Part shown: one piece after another, positions 19,359 through 27,523 of the stretch | How positions within the stretch are numbered: position 1 is the stretch's first letter | Layout: the number at the start of each line of letters is the position of its first letter | Origin: a methanotrophic endosymbiont of Bathymodiolus puteoserpentis (Logatchev) | GTDB lineage: Bacteria > Pseudomonadota > Gammaproteobacteria > Methylococcales > Methylomonadaceae | DNA length: 64,000 nt | Direction of reading: 5' to 3' | Assembly: GCF_900128525.1 (NCBI RefSeq) | Contig: NZ_FQTQ01000206.1 | Location: 1-64,000, forward strand | Program-made: the position numbers and the translations under genes | The notes under the pieces: model-generated | What the model was told of the DNA's origin: nothing | What the model saw: only the letters and a program-made list of their open reading frames with translations | The model's database searches: none

Positions 19359-20455
19359 CAATACCTGCCAATCACGTAAAAAAAATACTTATTAATTGTT
19401 TATGTTTTCCTGAAACAGTTAAAGAGTTAACTGTTTCAGAATGGGAGTTATTAATACGCTGTGCTAGACATTGTAAATTACTTGCTTACCTGAGATGGAA
19501 GCTTGATTCATGCGGTTTGATTGCATCAGTGCCCGCCCAGGTATTAACGCATTTTACAGCGGCACAACGCATTGTAGATTACCGGAATAGATTGGCAATG
19601 TGGGAATTAAACCGGATAAGGCGTGCTTTATATGCGAAGGATGTTGAAGTACTCGTATTAAAGGGAGGTGCTTATCAATTATTACAAATCCCTTTTGCTC
19701 AAAGCAGGCTGCTAGCCGATATTGATATTCTGGTTAAAAAAAGTGACATTCATACAGTAGAAACATGTTTGCAGCAACAAGGCTGGCAAACGGCGAAATT
19801 GGATGAATATGATCAGCAATATTACCGAACCTGGATGCATGAGGTTCCGCCTTTAAGGCATCAGGAACGTTTTATTGAGGTCGATTTGCATCATACAATA
19901 TTACCACTATCCAGTCGATTGCAGCCTTCCCCTGAATTGTTAATAGAAGATTCAATAGTTGTTGAAAATATAGCTTATAAAGTGTTTTCACCGGTTGATA
20001 TGATTTTGCATAGTAGTGTACATTTATTTTATGATGCTGAGTTAAATGGAGCTGATTTTAGGGATTTGGTTGATTTAAAAGAACTGATTGCTTATTTTCA
20101 ACCGCAGCAAGAGTTTTTCTTTGAAATACTGTTGGATCGAGCTAAGCAACTGACTTTGCAGCGGCCTTTGTACTACACACTCTACTTTATACATAATTTA
20201 TTAGATGCCCCCATTCCTGAAGAATATATTGAAAAAAATATTGGCAAACCCAGTTGGTTGACTAGAAAATTAATGTGCTACCTTGTGCCATTAGCTTTAA
20301 TACCCGAGCATCCAGATTTCCCTAGAAAAAAAGTGGCACTAGCCAGATGGCTGCTGTATGTTCGTTCACATTTTCTACGCATGCCTTTTTATTTGTTAAT
20401 ACCTCATTTATTACGTAAAAGCAGGATGCGAATGGCGGGGAAAGAGATGCATTAA
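19355..20455 (+). CDS. Nucleotidyltransferase family protein (NTP_transf_5-like)
   Basis: 366 residues. The nucleotidyltransferase core is visible as LKGGAYQLL (about 102-110) followed by LLADIDILVKK, whose D122 and D124 form the metal-binding pair. The C-terminal half is helical and basic. Members of this family sit in lasso-peptide clusters beside an HPr-kinase-like gene and also in exosortase EPS loci. It probably transfers a nucleotide to a small molecule, peptide or protein. It overlaps the kinase gene upstream (ATGA) and the nuclease-like gene downstream (TAATG), so all are translationally coupled. Confidence 0.8.
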   Translation: MTIPANHVKKILINCLCFPETVKELTVSEWELLIRCARHCKLLAYLRWKLDSCGLIASVPAQVLTHFTAAQRIVDYRNRLAMWELNRIRRALYAKDVEVLVLKGGAYQLLQIPFAQSRLLADIDILVKKSDIHTVETCLQQQGWQTAKLDEYDQQYYRTWMHEVPPLRHQERFIEVDLHHTILPLSSRLQPSPELLIEDSIVVENIAYKVFSPVDMILHSSVHLFYDAELNGADFRDLVDLKELIAYFQPQQEFFFEILLDRAKQLTLQRPLYYTLYFIHNLLDAPIPEEYIEKNIGKPSWLTRKLMCYLVPLALIPEHPDFPRKKVALARWLLYVRSHFLRMPFYLLIPHLLRKSRMRMAGKEMH

Positions 20456-21288
20456 TGGGTGAAAAAGATATTATTTCTAAACAGATTTTTAAGCGCATTT
20501 TAGTTGATGTGGCTACTTATCTGTTTGGATTAGAATTACAAAGTGCAGAATTATTGGAAACTGAACAGCAACGTATAGAGGATCGGCGTGCCGATTTATG
20601 CGCGCGCGTTGTGGATAAAAATCAACAAACCTTTATACTACACTTAGAAATACAAAATCAGAATCAGCGCATTATGCCTGAGCGTATGTTGCGTTATTTT
20701 ACTGATTTACGATTGCAGTACCCAAATGAAACAATATTTCAATATTTGTTATATATTGGTCGCGAGCCATTAAATATGAACAATGGTATTGATACTGAGC
20801 AATTACAGTATCGTTATTCGGTTATAGATATGCACCGAAAGAATTACCATGAGTTTCTTAATCAGCAAACACCAGATGCTGTAGTCATGGCGATTTTATG
20901 TGATTTTAATGGTGTGGAAAAGCATGAAGTAGTCCATGAGGTATTACGCAATTTGATCGCTTTGACTCAGGGCAATCAACAGCAGTTACGCGAGTATATC
21001 AGTATGCTGGAGATTTTAGCTAGTAATCGAAATTTAGGTCTTGATATTCGGCAGGAGTTTGAAATGTTACATGTTGAAATAGAAAAATTACCCAGTTTTG
21101 TTATGGGGGTAGAAAAAGGGCTAGAGCAAGGGATGGAGCAAGGGCTAGAGCAAGGGATGGAGCTCGGAAAAATGGAACAAACTAAAATAATAGCAAAACA
21201 GTTGCTTGGTTTTCATATGCCTGTTGAGAAGGTAGCTCAAGTAACAGGGCTTAGTGTGGCTGAGTTAAATGTGCTCAATAAAAATTAA
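20455..21288 (+). CDS. Rpn family recombination-promoting nuclease / putative transposase
   Basis: A 277-residue PD-(D/E)XK-type protein, the intact paralogue of the split gene at 12923. RRADLCARV and ILHLEIQNQNQRIMPERMLRY give the catalytic D...ExQ element. The C-terminal third has alternating QGLEQGMEQG repeats, encoded by a 24-bp tandem unit present about twice, then a short helical tail (VAQVTGLSVAEL). Its start overlaps the nucleotidyltransferase stop (TAATG), so it is expressed with the PqqD/HprK-like cassette. That could be chance insertion of a mobile gene or a functional link. Confidence 0.82.
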   Translation: MGEKDIISKQIFKRILVDVATYLFGLELQSAELLETEQQRIEDRRADLCARVVDKNQQTFILHLEIQNQNQRIMPERMLRYFTDLRLQYPNETIFQYLLYIGREPLNMNNGIDTEQLQYRYSVIDMHRKNYHEFLNQQTPDAVVMAILCDFNGVEKHEVVHEVLRNLIALTQGNQQQLREYISMLEILASNRNLGLDIRQEFEMLHVEIEKLPSFVMGVEKGLEQGMEQGLEQGMELGKMEQTKIIAKQLLGFHMPVEKVAQVTGLSVAELNVLNKN

Positions 21289-21419
21289 TACATCCTGAAT
21301 TCTTATTTCCATGCCTCATAAATATCTACAAAAAATCGTTTTGTAATTATGCCTTAGTACTGGCTGAGTTCGCAGAGTGAATTATGTGATTTTAATCAGA
21401 TTGAGTTAATTAATATAGT

Positions 21420-22661
21420 ATGACAGAACTGAACGTGGTGACTAAAAACTTGAAAATATTACATATCCTCGACCATTCTATTCCACTACACAGTGGCTAT
21501 ACTTTCCGTACTCGCGCCATTTTAGAGCAACAAAAAGAGCTGGGATGGAAAACTTTTCATGTAACGTCTGCAAAACATAGCGTTGCCGAACAAGATATTG
21601 AGGAGGTAGATGGACTACGTTTTTACCGTTCTCAACAACCTGCTGGATTATTAGCTAAACTTCCCGTGTTTAATCAATGGGCTATTGTTAAAAGCTTAAC
21701 AACGCGTTTAGATGAAATTATTCCTGAAATAAAACCTGATATTTTACATGCCCATTCGCCGGCTTTAAATGGTCTCGCCGCTATAAAAGCCGGTAAAAAA
21801 TACAATATCCCCGTGGTTTATGAATGTCGTGCCTTTTGGGAAGACGCGGCGGTTGATCATGGTACAACCAGTGAAGGTAGTTTACGATATCGGATTACTA
21901 AGGCTTTAGAAACCTATGTTTTTAAACAGGCACAAGCTGTAACTTGTATTTGCGAAGGCTTAAGGCAAGACATTATTAAGCGCGGTGTAGCAGAAAATAA
22001 AATTACCGTCATTCCTAATGCAGTGAATATAGAAAAATTCACCTTTGGACAAGAAGCTAAGCCTCAGCTTAAACAAGAATTAGGTTTACAGGCTAATACA
22101 GTGCTTGGTTTTATCGGTTCTTTTTATGCTTATGAAGGTATTCCATTAATTCTCGATGCATTGCCAGAAATCTTAAAACAACAACCCAATGTGCGTTTGC
22201 TATTAGTAGGAGGCGGTCCTCAAGAGCAAATAATTAAGGATAAGGTTAAGCAATTGCAGCTAGAATCTTTTGTTATTTTTACTGGGCGTGTCCCTCATGA
22301 CCAAGTTCAAGATTATTACAATCTAGTGGATATATTTGTTTATCCACGTTTGGTAATGCGCCTAACGGAATTAGTTACGCCTTTAAAACCATTAGAAGCC
22401 ATGGCGCAAGGACGGTTGGTTATTGCCTCTGATGTTGACGGACATAAAGAATTAATTAGAGATCAAGAAAATGGTATGCTTTTTAAGGCTAATGATGTCA
22501 GTTCATTAGTGGGCTGTGTGCTTAATTTATTAGCCCATTCTGAAAGTTGGCCAGCAATGCGACAAGCGGGTAGGCAGTATGTTGAACAAGAAAGAAATTG
22601 GCCGAATAGTGTCAGTAATTATGAGCAGGTTTATACTCGGTTATTAACGAAACTTAAATAA
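21420..22661 (+). CDS. TIGR04063-like PEP-CTERM/XrtA glycosyltransferase, exosortase A-associated
   Basis: A GT4 glycosyltransferase of 413 residues. It begins after a short polar leader with LKILHILDHSIPLHSGYTFR, which is characteristic of the exosortase-A-associated family. HAHSPALNGLAAIKAG, YECRAFWEDAAV, VIPNAVN and LKPLEAMAQGRLVIASDV are conserved. It should act at the cytoplasmic face on the lipid-linked EPS unit. It lies 132 bases after the Rpn-type gene and 13 bases before the next glycosyltransferase gene, so it appears to resume the EPS operon after the cassette. Confidence 0.9.
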   Translation: MTELNVVTKNLKILHILDHSIPLHSGYTFRTRAILEQQKELGWKTFHVTSAKHSVAEQDIEEVDGLRFYRSQQPAGLLAKLPVFNQWAIVKSLTTRLDEIIPEIKPDILHAHSPALNGLAAIKAGKKYNIPVVYECRAFWEDAAVDHGTTSEGSLRYRITKALETYVFKQAQAVTCICEGLRQDIIKRGVAENKITVIPNAVNIEKFTFGQEAKPQLKQELGLQANTVLGFIGSFYAYEGIPLILDALPEILKQQPNVRLLLVGGGPQEQIIKDKVKQLQLESFVIFTGRVPHDQVQDYYNLVDIFVYPRLVMRLTELVTPLKPLEAMAQGRLVIASDVDGHKELIRDQENGMLFKANDVSSLVGCVLNLLAHSESWPAMRQAGRQYVEQERNWPNSVSNYEQVYTRLLTKLK

Positions 22662-22674
22662 GAATTAATCTCTT

Positions 22675-23772
22675 ATGACGCTAAATATTGGTCTTATTGG
22701 TCCATTACCACCGCCTTATGGCGGAATGGCAAATCAAGCAAATCAACTCTATCAACTATTGCAACAAGAAGCAGGTATCCAAGTTAGTTTTGTGCAAACT
22801 AATGCACCTTATGCCAATAAGTTGATTGGAGGAATGAAGGGAGTTAGAGCCATTGTCCGATTACTTTCTTATGTAAGGAGGGTCTATAGGCTGACGGGAC
22901 AGGTTGATGTTATTCATGTTTTTGCAAATTCAGGATGGTCTTGGCAGTTATTTTCAGCTCCTGTAATTTGGATTGCTTGGTTAAGAAAAACCCCAATTAT
23001 TATTAACTATCGGGGAGGGGAGGCTGAGACTTATTTTGAAAAGTCTATTAAATGGGTCAGGCCATCAATGGATAAGGCTACAGTAATTGTGGTTCCTTCT
23101 GGTTATTTACAGCATGTATTTGATAAGTTCCATTTTAAAACTCAAGTTATACCTAATATTATTAATTTGGAACGATTTAAATTAGTGCGAAAAGAAAGCA
23201 TTAATATAAAGGCTCCACATTTAATTATAACTAGAAATTTGGAGACTATTTACGGAATAGCTACAGCTATCAAGGCAGTAGCGATAGTAAATAAGAAATT
23301 CCCTAATTTTAGCTTAAGTATTGCAGGTAGTGGCCCTCAAAAAAATGAGTTACTAGAGTTAGTAAAAAAATTAAAGCTGGAAAATAATATAAGATTTACA
23401 GGGAAGCTTAAACCTGATGAAGTGGCTACTTTATATCAAGAAGCTGATATTATGCTAAATCCTACAACAGTTGATAATATGCCTAATTCAGTACTTGAGG
23501 CGATGGCTAGTGGGGTGGCTATTGTAACGACAAATGTAGGCGGTATACCTTATATTGTAGAAGATAATAAAACGGCATTGTTTGTAGAAGTAAATAATGC
23601 AGAACTAATGGCAGAGAAAATTATAGAATTACTTCATGATAAACAGCTCTATACGCGTTTAGTTAGCAACGGAATCACTGAAGTTCAGCAATATTCTTGG
23701 ACTCATATTAAAATACAATGGATGAATTTATATCAGTTATTAGGGTCTAATAAATTGGATATTTCTCAGTAA
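22675..23772 (+). CDS. Glycosyltransferase family 4 protein
   Basis: 365 residues with a typical GT4 N-terminus (LIGPLPPPYGGMANQ). The donor-binding half contains VIPNIINLERF, LIITRNLETIYGIATAIKAV and PTTVDNMPNSVLEAMASGVAIVTT, which includes the E-x7-E region. The sugar specificity cannot be read from the sequence. It follows the previous glycosyltransferase gene closely and is separated from the next EPS gene by a small palindromic element. Confidence 0.88.
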   Translation: MTLNIGLIGPLPPPYGGMANQANQLYQLLQQEAGIQVSFVQTNAPYANKLIGGMKGVRAIVRLLSYVRRVYRLTGQVDVIHVFANSGWSWQLFSAPVIWIAWLRKTPIIINYRGGEAETYFEKSIKWVRPSMDKATVIVVPSGYLQHVFDKFHFKTQVIPNIINLERFKLVRKESINIKAPHLIITRNLETIYGIATAIKAVAIVNKKFPNFSLSIAGSGPQKNELLELVKKLKLENNIRFTGKLKPDEVATLYQEADIMLNPTTVDNMPNSVLEAMASGVAIVTTNVGGIPYIVEDNKTALFVEVNNAELMAEKIIELLHDKQLYTRLVSNGITEVQQYSWTHIKIQWMNLYQLLGSNKLDISQ

Positions 23773-23805
23773 TATGAGTTTAAATTAAGTTAAGCCTACA
23801 TATTG

Positions 23806-23926
23806 TCAGTATTTAGAGACCCCTAAGGATTTTACCAATTTTCACCCCCGAAACGACTTATCAATAGTTTAGAATAGTTTTTGGGAAGAAGTTCCCATTT
23901 TGATGGGGGGCTCTAAATATTTACTG
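23806..23926 (+). mobile_element. Second MITE-like element (121 bp) with 7-bp target duplication
   Basis: The ends are inverted copies: TCAGTATTTAGAGACCCC on the left and, on the other strand, CAGTAAATATTTAGAGCCCC on the right. The seven bases CATATTG flank it directly at 23799-23805 and 23927-23933, which looks like a target-site duplication. The interior holds a small palindrome (GGGAAGAAGTTCCC). It encodes nothing. It is unrelated in sequence to the GGAATG element seen elsewhere in the window. Confidence 0.65.
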
Positions 23927-23995
23927 CATATTGGATATTTTTGTTAAAAAATAAAATTGCCCCCTAAATAAAGATAACGAAAGGACATATATTTA

Positions 23996-25798
23996 ATGAC
24001 ATTACTAGCGGGTTGGGTAGAAACAATAATAAGAGCTAAAGATGCAGAACGATTATTAAAAAGACATATTAGTAATGCTCCAGGCTTTACAACAAAAGGT
24101 GTAAAAACTGATAGTTCTGTCTTTTATGCTTTGGCAGCAAACCAATACAAGATACATAATGTACAAGGTACGTTATTAGTTAACGCGGGTAATACCGAAT
24201 TAACTACTTCGGCGGAAGAAATCATTGGCAATTATCAGCAAAAAGGTGATACCTTTTTGGAATTCAATCCCATTGAGCAAGCACTGGTCATTATCGATTC
24301 TGATCAAAAGAAACTGATCTTAGCAACAGACCCAATTGGCCTTACGCAGTTGTATTATGCCCAGACTGATAAGGGCTTAGTTTTTGGTGCAACCGCTGAT
24401 AGTGTTATTGCTCACCCTGAAGTGAAATCTGATATTTCAGCGCAATCAGTTTACGATTATGTTTATTTTCATCATTGCCCTAGCCCCTGTACGATTTACC
24501 AACAGGTTAAAAAATTAGAAGGCGGGCAGACTCTTGTTTATCAAAATGGAAAAGTCCAGATAAAACATTACTGGATGCCTAAATTTCAAGAAACTATACC
24601 TAGCTCTACTGTGGAAATGGGTAAAGAGTTACAGCAAAAATTAATAGATTCAGTAGCGCGGTTATCTGTAGGTGAAAATGAAACAGGAGCATTTTTAAGT
24701 GGTGGACTAGACAGTTCTAGTGTCGCAGGTGCTTTATCCAAAGTTTACCCTAATAAAGCAAAAACATTTTCTATGGGGTTTCCGGTAGATGGCTATGATG
24801 AAATTGAATTTGCCAATATAGCGGCAGATCATTTTAAAACTCGGCAAACCGAATATTATTTAACCCCAGAAGATACTGTCAAGGCTATTCCTGATATTGC
24901 CGCGTACTATGATGAGCCCTTTGGCAATTCATCCGCATTAGCGGCCTATTATTGTGCCAAAGTAGCAAAAGATAATGGCATATCAGTTATTTTAGGTGGC
25001 GATGGTGGTGATGAAATATTTGCCGGTAATGAGCGCTATGCACAGCAACTAATTTTTGACTATTATCAACAAGTACCCAGTATCATCAGCAAGAGTATGG
25101 AAGGTGTACTAGACCACCTTCCTGCGTTATTAGCCAAACAAAAGTTATTTTTTAAAGCAAAGCGTTATATAGAGCAAGCCAAAATACCTTTGCCAGATCG
25201 TTTGCAGGATTATAATTTTTTACATCGTCATGCAGGCAGTGAAATATTCCAAGCTGATTTTTTACAACAGATTAATACAGAACAGCCATTAGATTTGCTC
25301 AGGGAAGCTTATCATCGACCAGAGCAAGCGAGTACTTTAAATCGCATGTTATACATGGACTGGAAAACGACTTTACATGATAATGACCTAGTTAAAGTGA
25401 ATAAAATGTGTGAAATGGCCGGTGTAACGGTTAGATACCCTTTATTAAGTCAAGAAATTATAGATTTATCCTGTAAAATTCCATCAAGCGATAAACTACA
25501 AGCTAAACAGCTACGCAAATTTTACAAACAAGCGATGGCCGGTTTTCTACCAGAAAAAATTATTAATAAATCTAAGCATGGATTTGGTTTGCCGTTTGGT
25601 ATTTGGTTAAAAGATTATCAGCCTTTAAAAGAATTGGCTTACGATAGTATTAATAGCTTAAAAAAACGTCCGTATTTTAAAGCAGAATTTCTCGACCATA
25701 CGATTAAAATGCACCAAAGTATTCATGCGGCTTATTATGGTGAATTAATCTGGATATTGATGATGTTAGAGTTGTGGTTTCAAGGAAAGGAAATATAG
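23996..25798 (+). CDS. Asparagine-synthase-like protein lacking the glutaminase cysteine
   Basis: 600 residues. The C-terminal ATP-binding domain is intact: SGGLDSS at about 235-241 and GGDGGDEIFAGNERY. The N-terminal domain still folds like a class-II glutaminase (LATDPIGLTQLYYA), but it begins MTLLAGWVET with no cysteine at position 2. It therefore cannot release ammonia from glutamine in the usual way. Loss of this cysteine is common in asparagine-synthase homologues that form amide or lactam bonds with an amine other than ammonia. It closes the EPS locus. Reaction and substrate are unknown. Confidence 0.8.
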   Translation: MTLLAGWVETIIRAKDAERLLKRHISNAPGFTTKGVKTDSSVFYALAANQYKIHNVQGTLLVNAGNTELTTSAEEIIGNYQQKGDTFLEFNPIEQALVIIDSDQKKLILATDPIGLTQLYYAQTDKGLVFGATADSVIAHPEVKSDISAQSVYDYVYFHHCPSPCTIYQQVKKLEGGQTLVYQNGKVQIKHYWMPKFQETIPSSTVEMGKELQQKLIDSVARLSVGENETGAFLSGGLDSSSVAGALSKVYPNKAKTFSMGFPVDGYDEIEFANIAADHFKTRQTEYYLTPEDTVKAIPDIAAYYDEPFGNSSALAAYYCAKVAKDNGISVILGGDGGDEIFAGNERYAQQLIFDYYQQVPSIISKSMEGVLDHLPALLAKQKLFFKAKRYIEQAKIPLPDRLQDYNFLHRHAGSEIFQADFLQQINTEQPLDLLREAYHRPEQASTLNRMLYMDWKTTLHDNDLVKVNKMCEMAGVTVRYPLLSQEIIDLSCKIPSSDKLQAKQLRKFYKQAMAGFLPEKIINKSKHGFGLPFGIWLKDYQPLKELAYDSINSLKKRPYFKAEFLDHTIKMHQSIHAAYYGELIWILMMLELWFQGKEI

Positions 25799-25884
25799 GG
25801 CGGACTTTAATCCGCTCAGTTAAATTTTTCGGTTTTTAAAAAAAGACACTGATTTCGGGCTTATACTTAAAACGAAAAATTAAG

Positions 25885-25923
25885 GTAGGGTACGTATTGC
25901 ATGCCTTTCGGTGCATACCCTAC
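25885..25923. repeat. Palindromic dispersed repeat (GTAGGGTA type)
   Basis: The sequence opens GTAGGGTACGTATTGCATGC and closes GTGCATACCCTAC, so the outer arms pair as a hairpin. A related arm (GTAGGGTATGCACC) occurs at 59646 next to the IS66 insertion. It lies downstream of the last EPS gene and may also act as a transcript end. Confidence 0.5.
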
Positions 25924-25979
25924 ATAAATTGTACCGGCTTAAAATACTAGCCCTGATTTCGTAGAAGAGTTAAATATAG

Positions 25980-26915
25980 ATGGATCATGATCAGAATTTC
26001 AAAAATTTAATACTCGAATACCCTAGGCAAGCATTGAAATTTTTTGCTCAAGAAGAAATTGGAGAGCATGACCTGGTTGATGCACGGATTATTCCAGTAA
26101 GAGAAGAGCAGTTGAAATCTAAACTTGGGGAGCGTTATCGTAAGTTAGATGTCCCATTATTAATTGAATGGCCTGATGGACAGCGGGAAGGTATACTCTT
26201 TATACTAGAAGAGGAAACTTTAATACGGCGTTTTTCTATTTATCGATTGGCTCATTATTGTTTAGACCTCTCTGAACTAATGGAAACAACTCGAGTTGTT
26301 CCTGTGGTCATTTTTTTGGGTACAGGAAATAAATGTTTGGCCCACTTGCAACTAGGCAGCGATCGGCAAACCTATTTAGATTTTAGGTATCTATTTTGTT
26401 ATTTAAAAAAACTTAATGCGGCTGATTATATGGAGAGTAACAATATAGTTGCTCGCTTAAACTTACCCAATATGCATTATGCAGCGACTTCTCGATTATC
26501 GATTTATGCGGCAGCACAGAAAGGCTTGGCAATATTAGAAACTAACCCGCGAATGCAAATAAAATATGCTGATTTTATTGACGCTTATGCAGCGCTTAGT
26601 GAAGAAGAAATGCAACAATATCAAAAAAGTTATGTGGCAACAGATGAGGTTATTATGGGCTTAGCGCAAATTTTAAGACAAGAAGGACTGGATCAAGGAA
26701 TTGAGCAAGGGCTTAAACAAGGCCGGCAGCAAGAATGTATAAACCTTATTTCGCGTTTACTCAGACGAAAATTAGGTATACACCCAGAGGTAGAGATAAT
26801 CCTTGAAACATTGACTAACTTGTCACTTGAAACACTAGAATCAATGACTGATGTATTACTGGACTTTAATGAAGTTGCAGATCTTAAGGAGTGGATTAGT
26901 CAACAACAGAATTGA
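25980..26915 (+). CDS. Rpn/DUF4351-like PD-(D/E)XK family protein
   Basis: A 311-residue soluble protein related to the Rpn/YhgA-type family but of a different subgroup from the two other copies in this window. LLIEWPDGQREGILFILEEE gives a plausible nuclease-core strand pair with acidic residues. The C-terminal region has the typical short Q-G repeats (EGLDQGIEQGLKQGRQQE) followed by helices. Such proteins are often linked to transposable elements or genome rearrangement. It has its own upstream hairpin and is not part of the EPS operon. Confidence 0.65.
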   Translation: MDHDQNFKNLILEYPRQALKFFAQEEIGEHDLVDARIIPVREEQLKSKLGERYRKLDVPLLIEWPDGQREGILFILEEETLIRRFSIYRLAHYCLDLSELMETTRVVPVVIFLGTGNKCLAHLQLGSDRQTYLDFRYLFCYLKKLNAADYMESNNIVARLNLPNMHYAATSRLSIYAAAQKGLAILETNPRMQIKYADFIDAYAALSEEEMQQYQKSYVATDEVIMGLAQILRQEGLDQGIEQGLKQGRQQECINLISRLLRRKLGIHPEVEIILETLTNLSLETLESMTDVLLDFNEVADLKEWISQQQN

Positions 26916-26941
26916 GTTCTTTTAATAGGCTTCCGTTGGAA

Positions 26942-26987
26942 GGGCTTTAGCCGCGACAGGTTACTCCACTATCGCGGCTAAAGTCCC
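26942..26987. repeat. Inverted repeat after the Rpn-like gene, terminator-like
   Basis: GGGCTTTAGCCGCGA pairs with TCGCGGCTAAAGTCCC across a 15-base loop, giving a strong hairpin. No T-run follows. A degenerate relative of this palindrome (CCTTTAGTCG...GGCTAAAGAC) lies at about 5154-5205, so it is probably a dispersed repeat that may also stop transcription. Confidence 0.55.
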
Positions 26988-27171
26988 CCTACTTAAGGTA
27001 CTCGCAATAAATAAGCTACTCATTAAAACTAGACTGGATTACAACGCTTGTTCCTAGGCTCCTGTTTTACTGCCATTAAGTTAAGGTTTTATTGTTTAAT
27101 AATCAATGGATTACACTGTAGGCTGGTAACTTCTCATTATTAAAGAGTACAGATAGTTTTTTCAGTTCGTT

Positions 27172-27238
27172 ATTCCTGCATGCTGTTAGCAGGAATCTAT
27201 TGTTGAGCATAGATTCCCGATAAAAAGACCTCGGGAAT
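27172..27238. repeat. Double-hairpin dispersed repeat (BIME-like)
   Basis: Two hairpins stand in tandem. ATTCCTGC (27172-27179) pairs with GCAGGAAT (27189-27196), and ATTCCCGA (27213-27220) pairs with TCGGGAAT (27231-27238). This is the form of a bacterial interspersed palindromic element. The surrounding 580 bases (26916-27499) contain no gene that I can support, only this and neighbouring palindromes. Confidence 0.5.
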
Positions 27239-27285
27239 GACGGTACTCTATAAGCGATTACCTGTGAATAATCAGAAATGACGTA

Positions 27286-27331
27286 GGCTGGGTTACGTTA
27301 TCTGCGCTTCGCTTGATAAGCTAACCCAGCC
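27286..27331. repeat. REP-like palindrome, copy A
   Basis: GGCTGGGTTACGTTATC pairs with GATAAGCTAACCCAGCC around CTGCGCTTCGCTT. The stretch GGGTTACGTTATCTGCGCTT and the following bases recur at 53904-53927 in copy B. It lies upstream of the IS110 transposase gene. Confidence 0.65.
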
Positions 27332-27523
27332 TTGTATCTTTCCAAACCATGATATATTGCTTAGCTAGCATTATATCAAAGTGCATGATCAGAGTTTGTA
27401 CCCATCCTTAGATGAAAGTCTGTGACGTAGATAAAACCCATGCACTATATTCTTAATACTGAATGGTATCCAAGTCCTTCCAGCATGGAATGAGACTGAA
27501 TGAACAAGGGGAGTATACAAGAA

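Noticed and set aside
17254-20455. Complete canonical lasso-peptide cluster
   Set aside because: No leader protease (transglutaminase-like B2), no ABC exporter and no short precursor with the usual Thr at the penultimate leader position.
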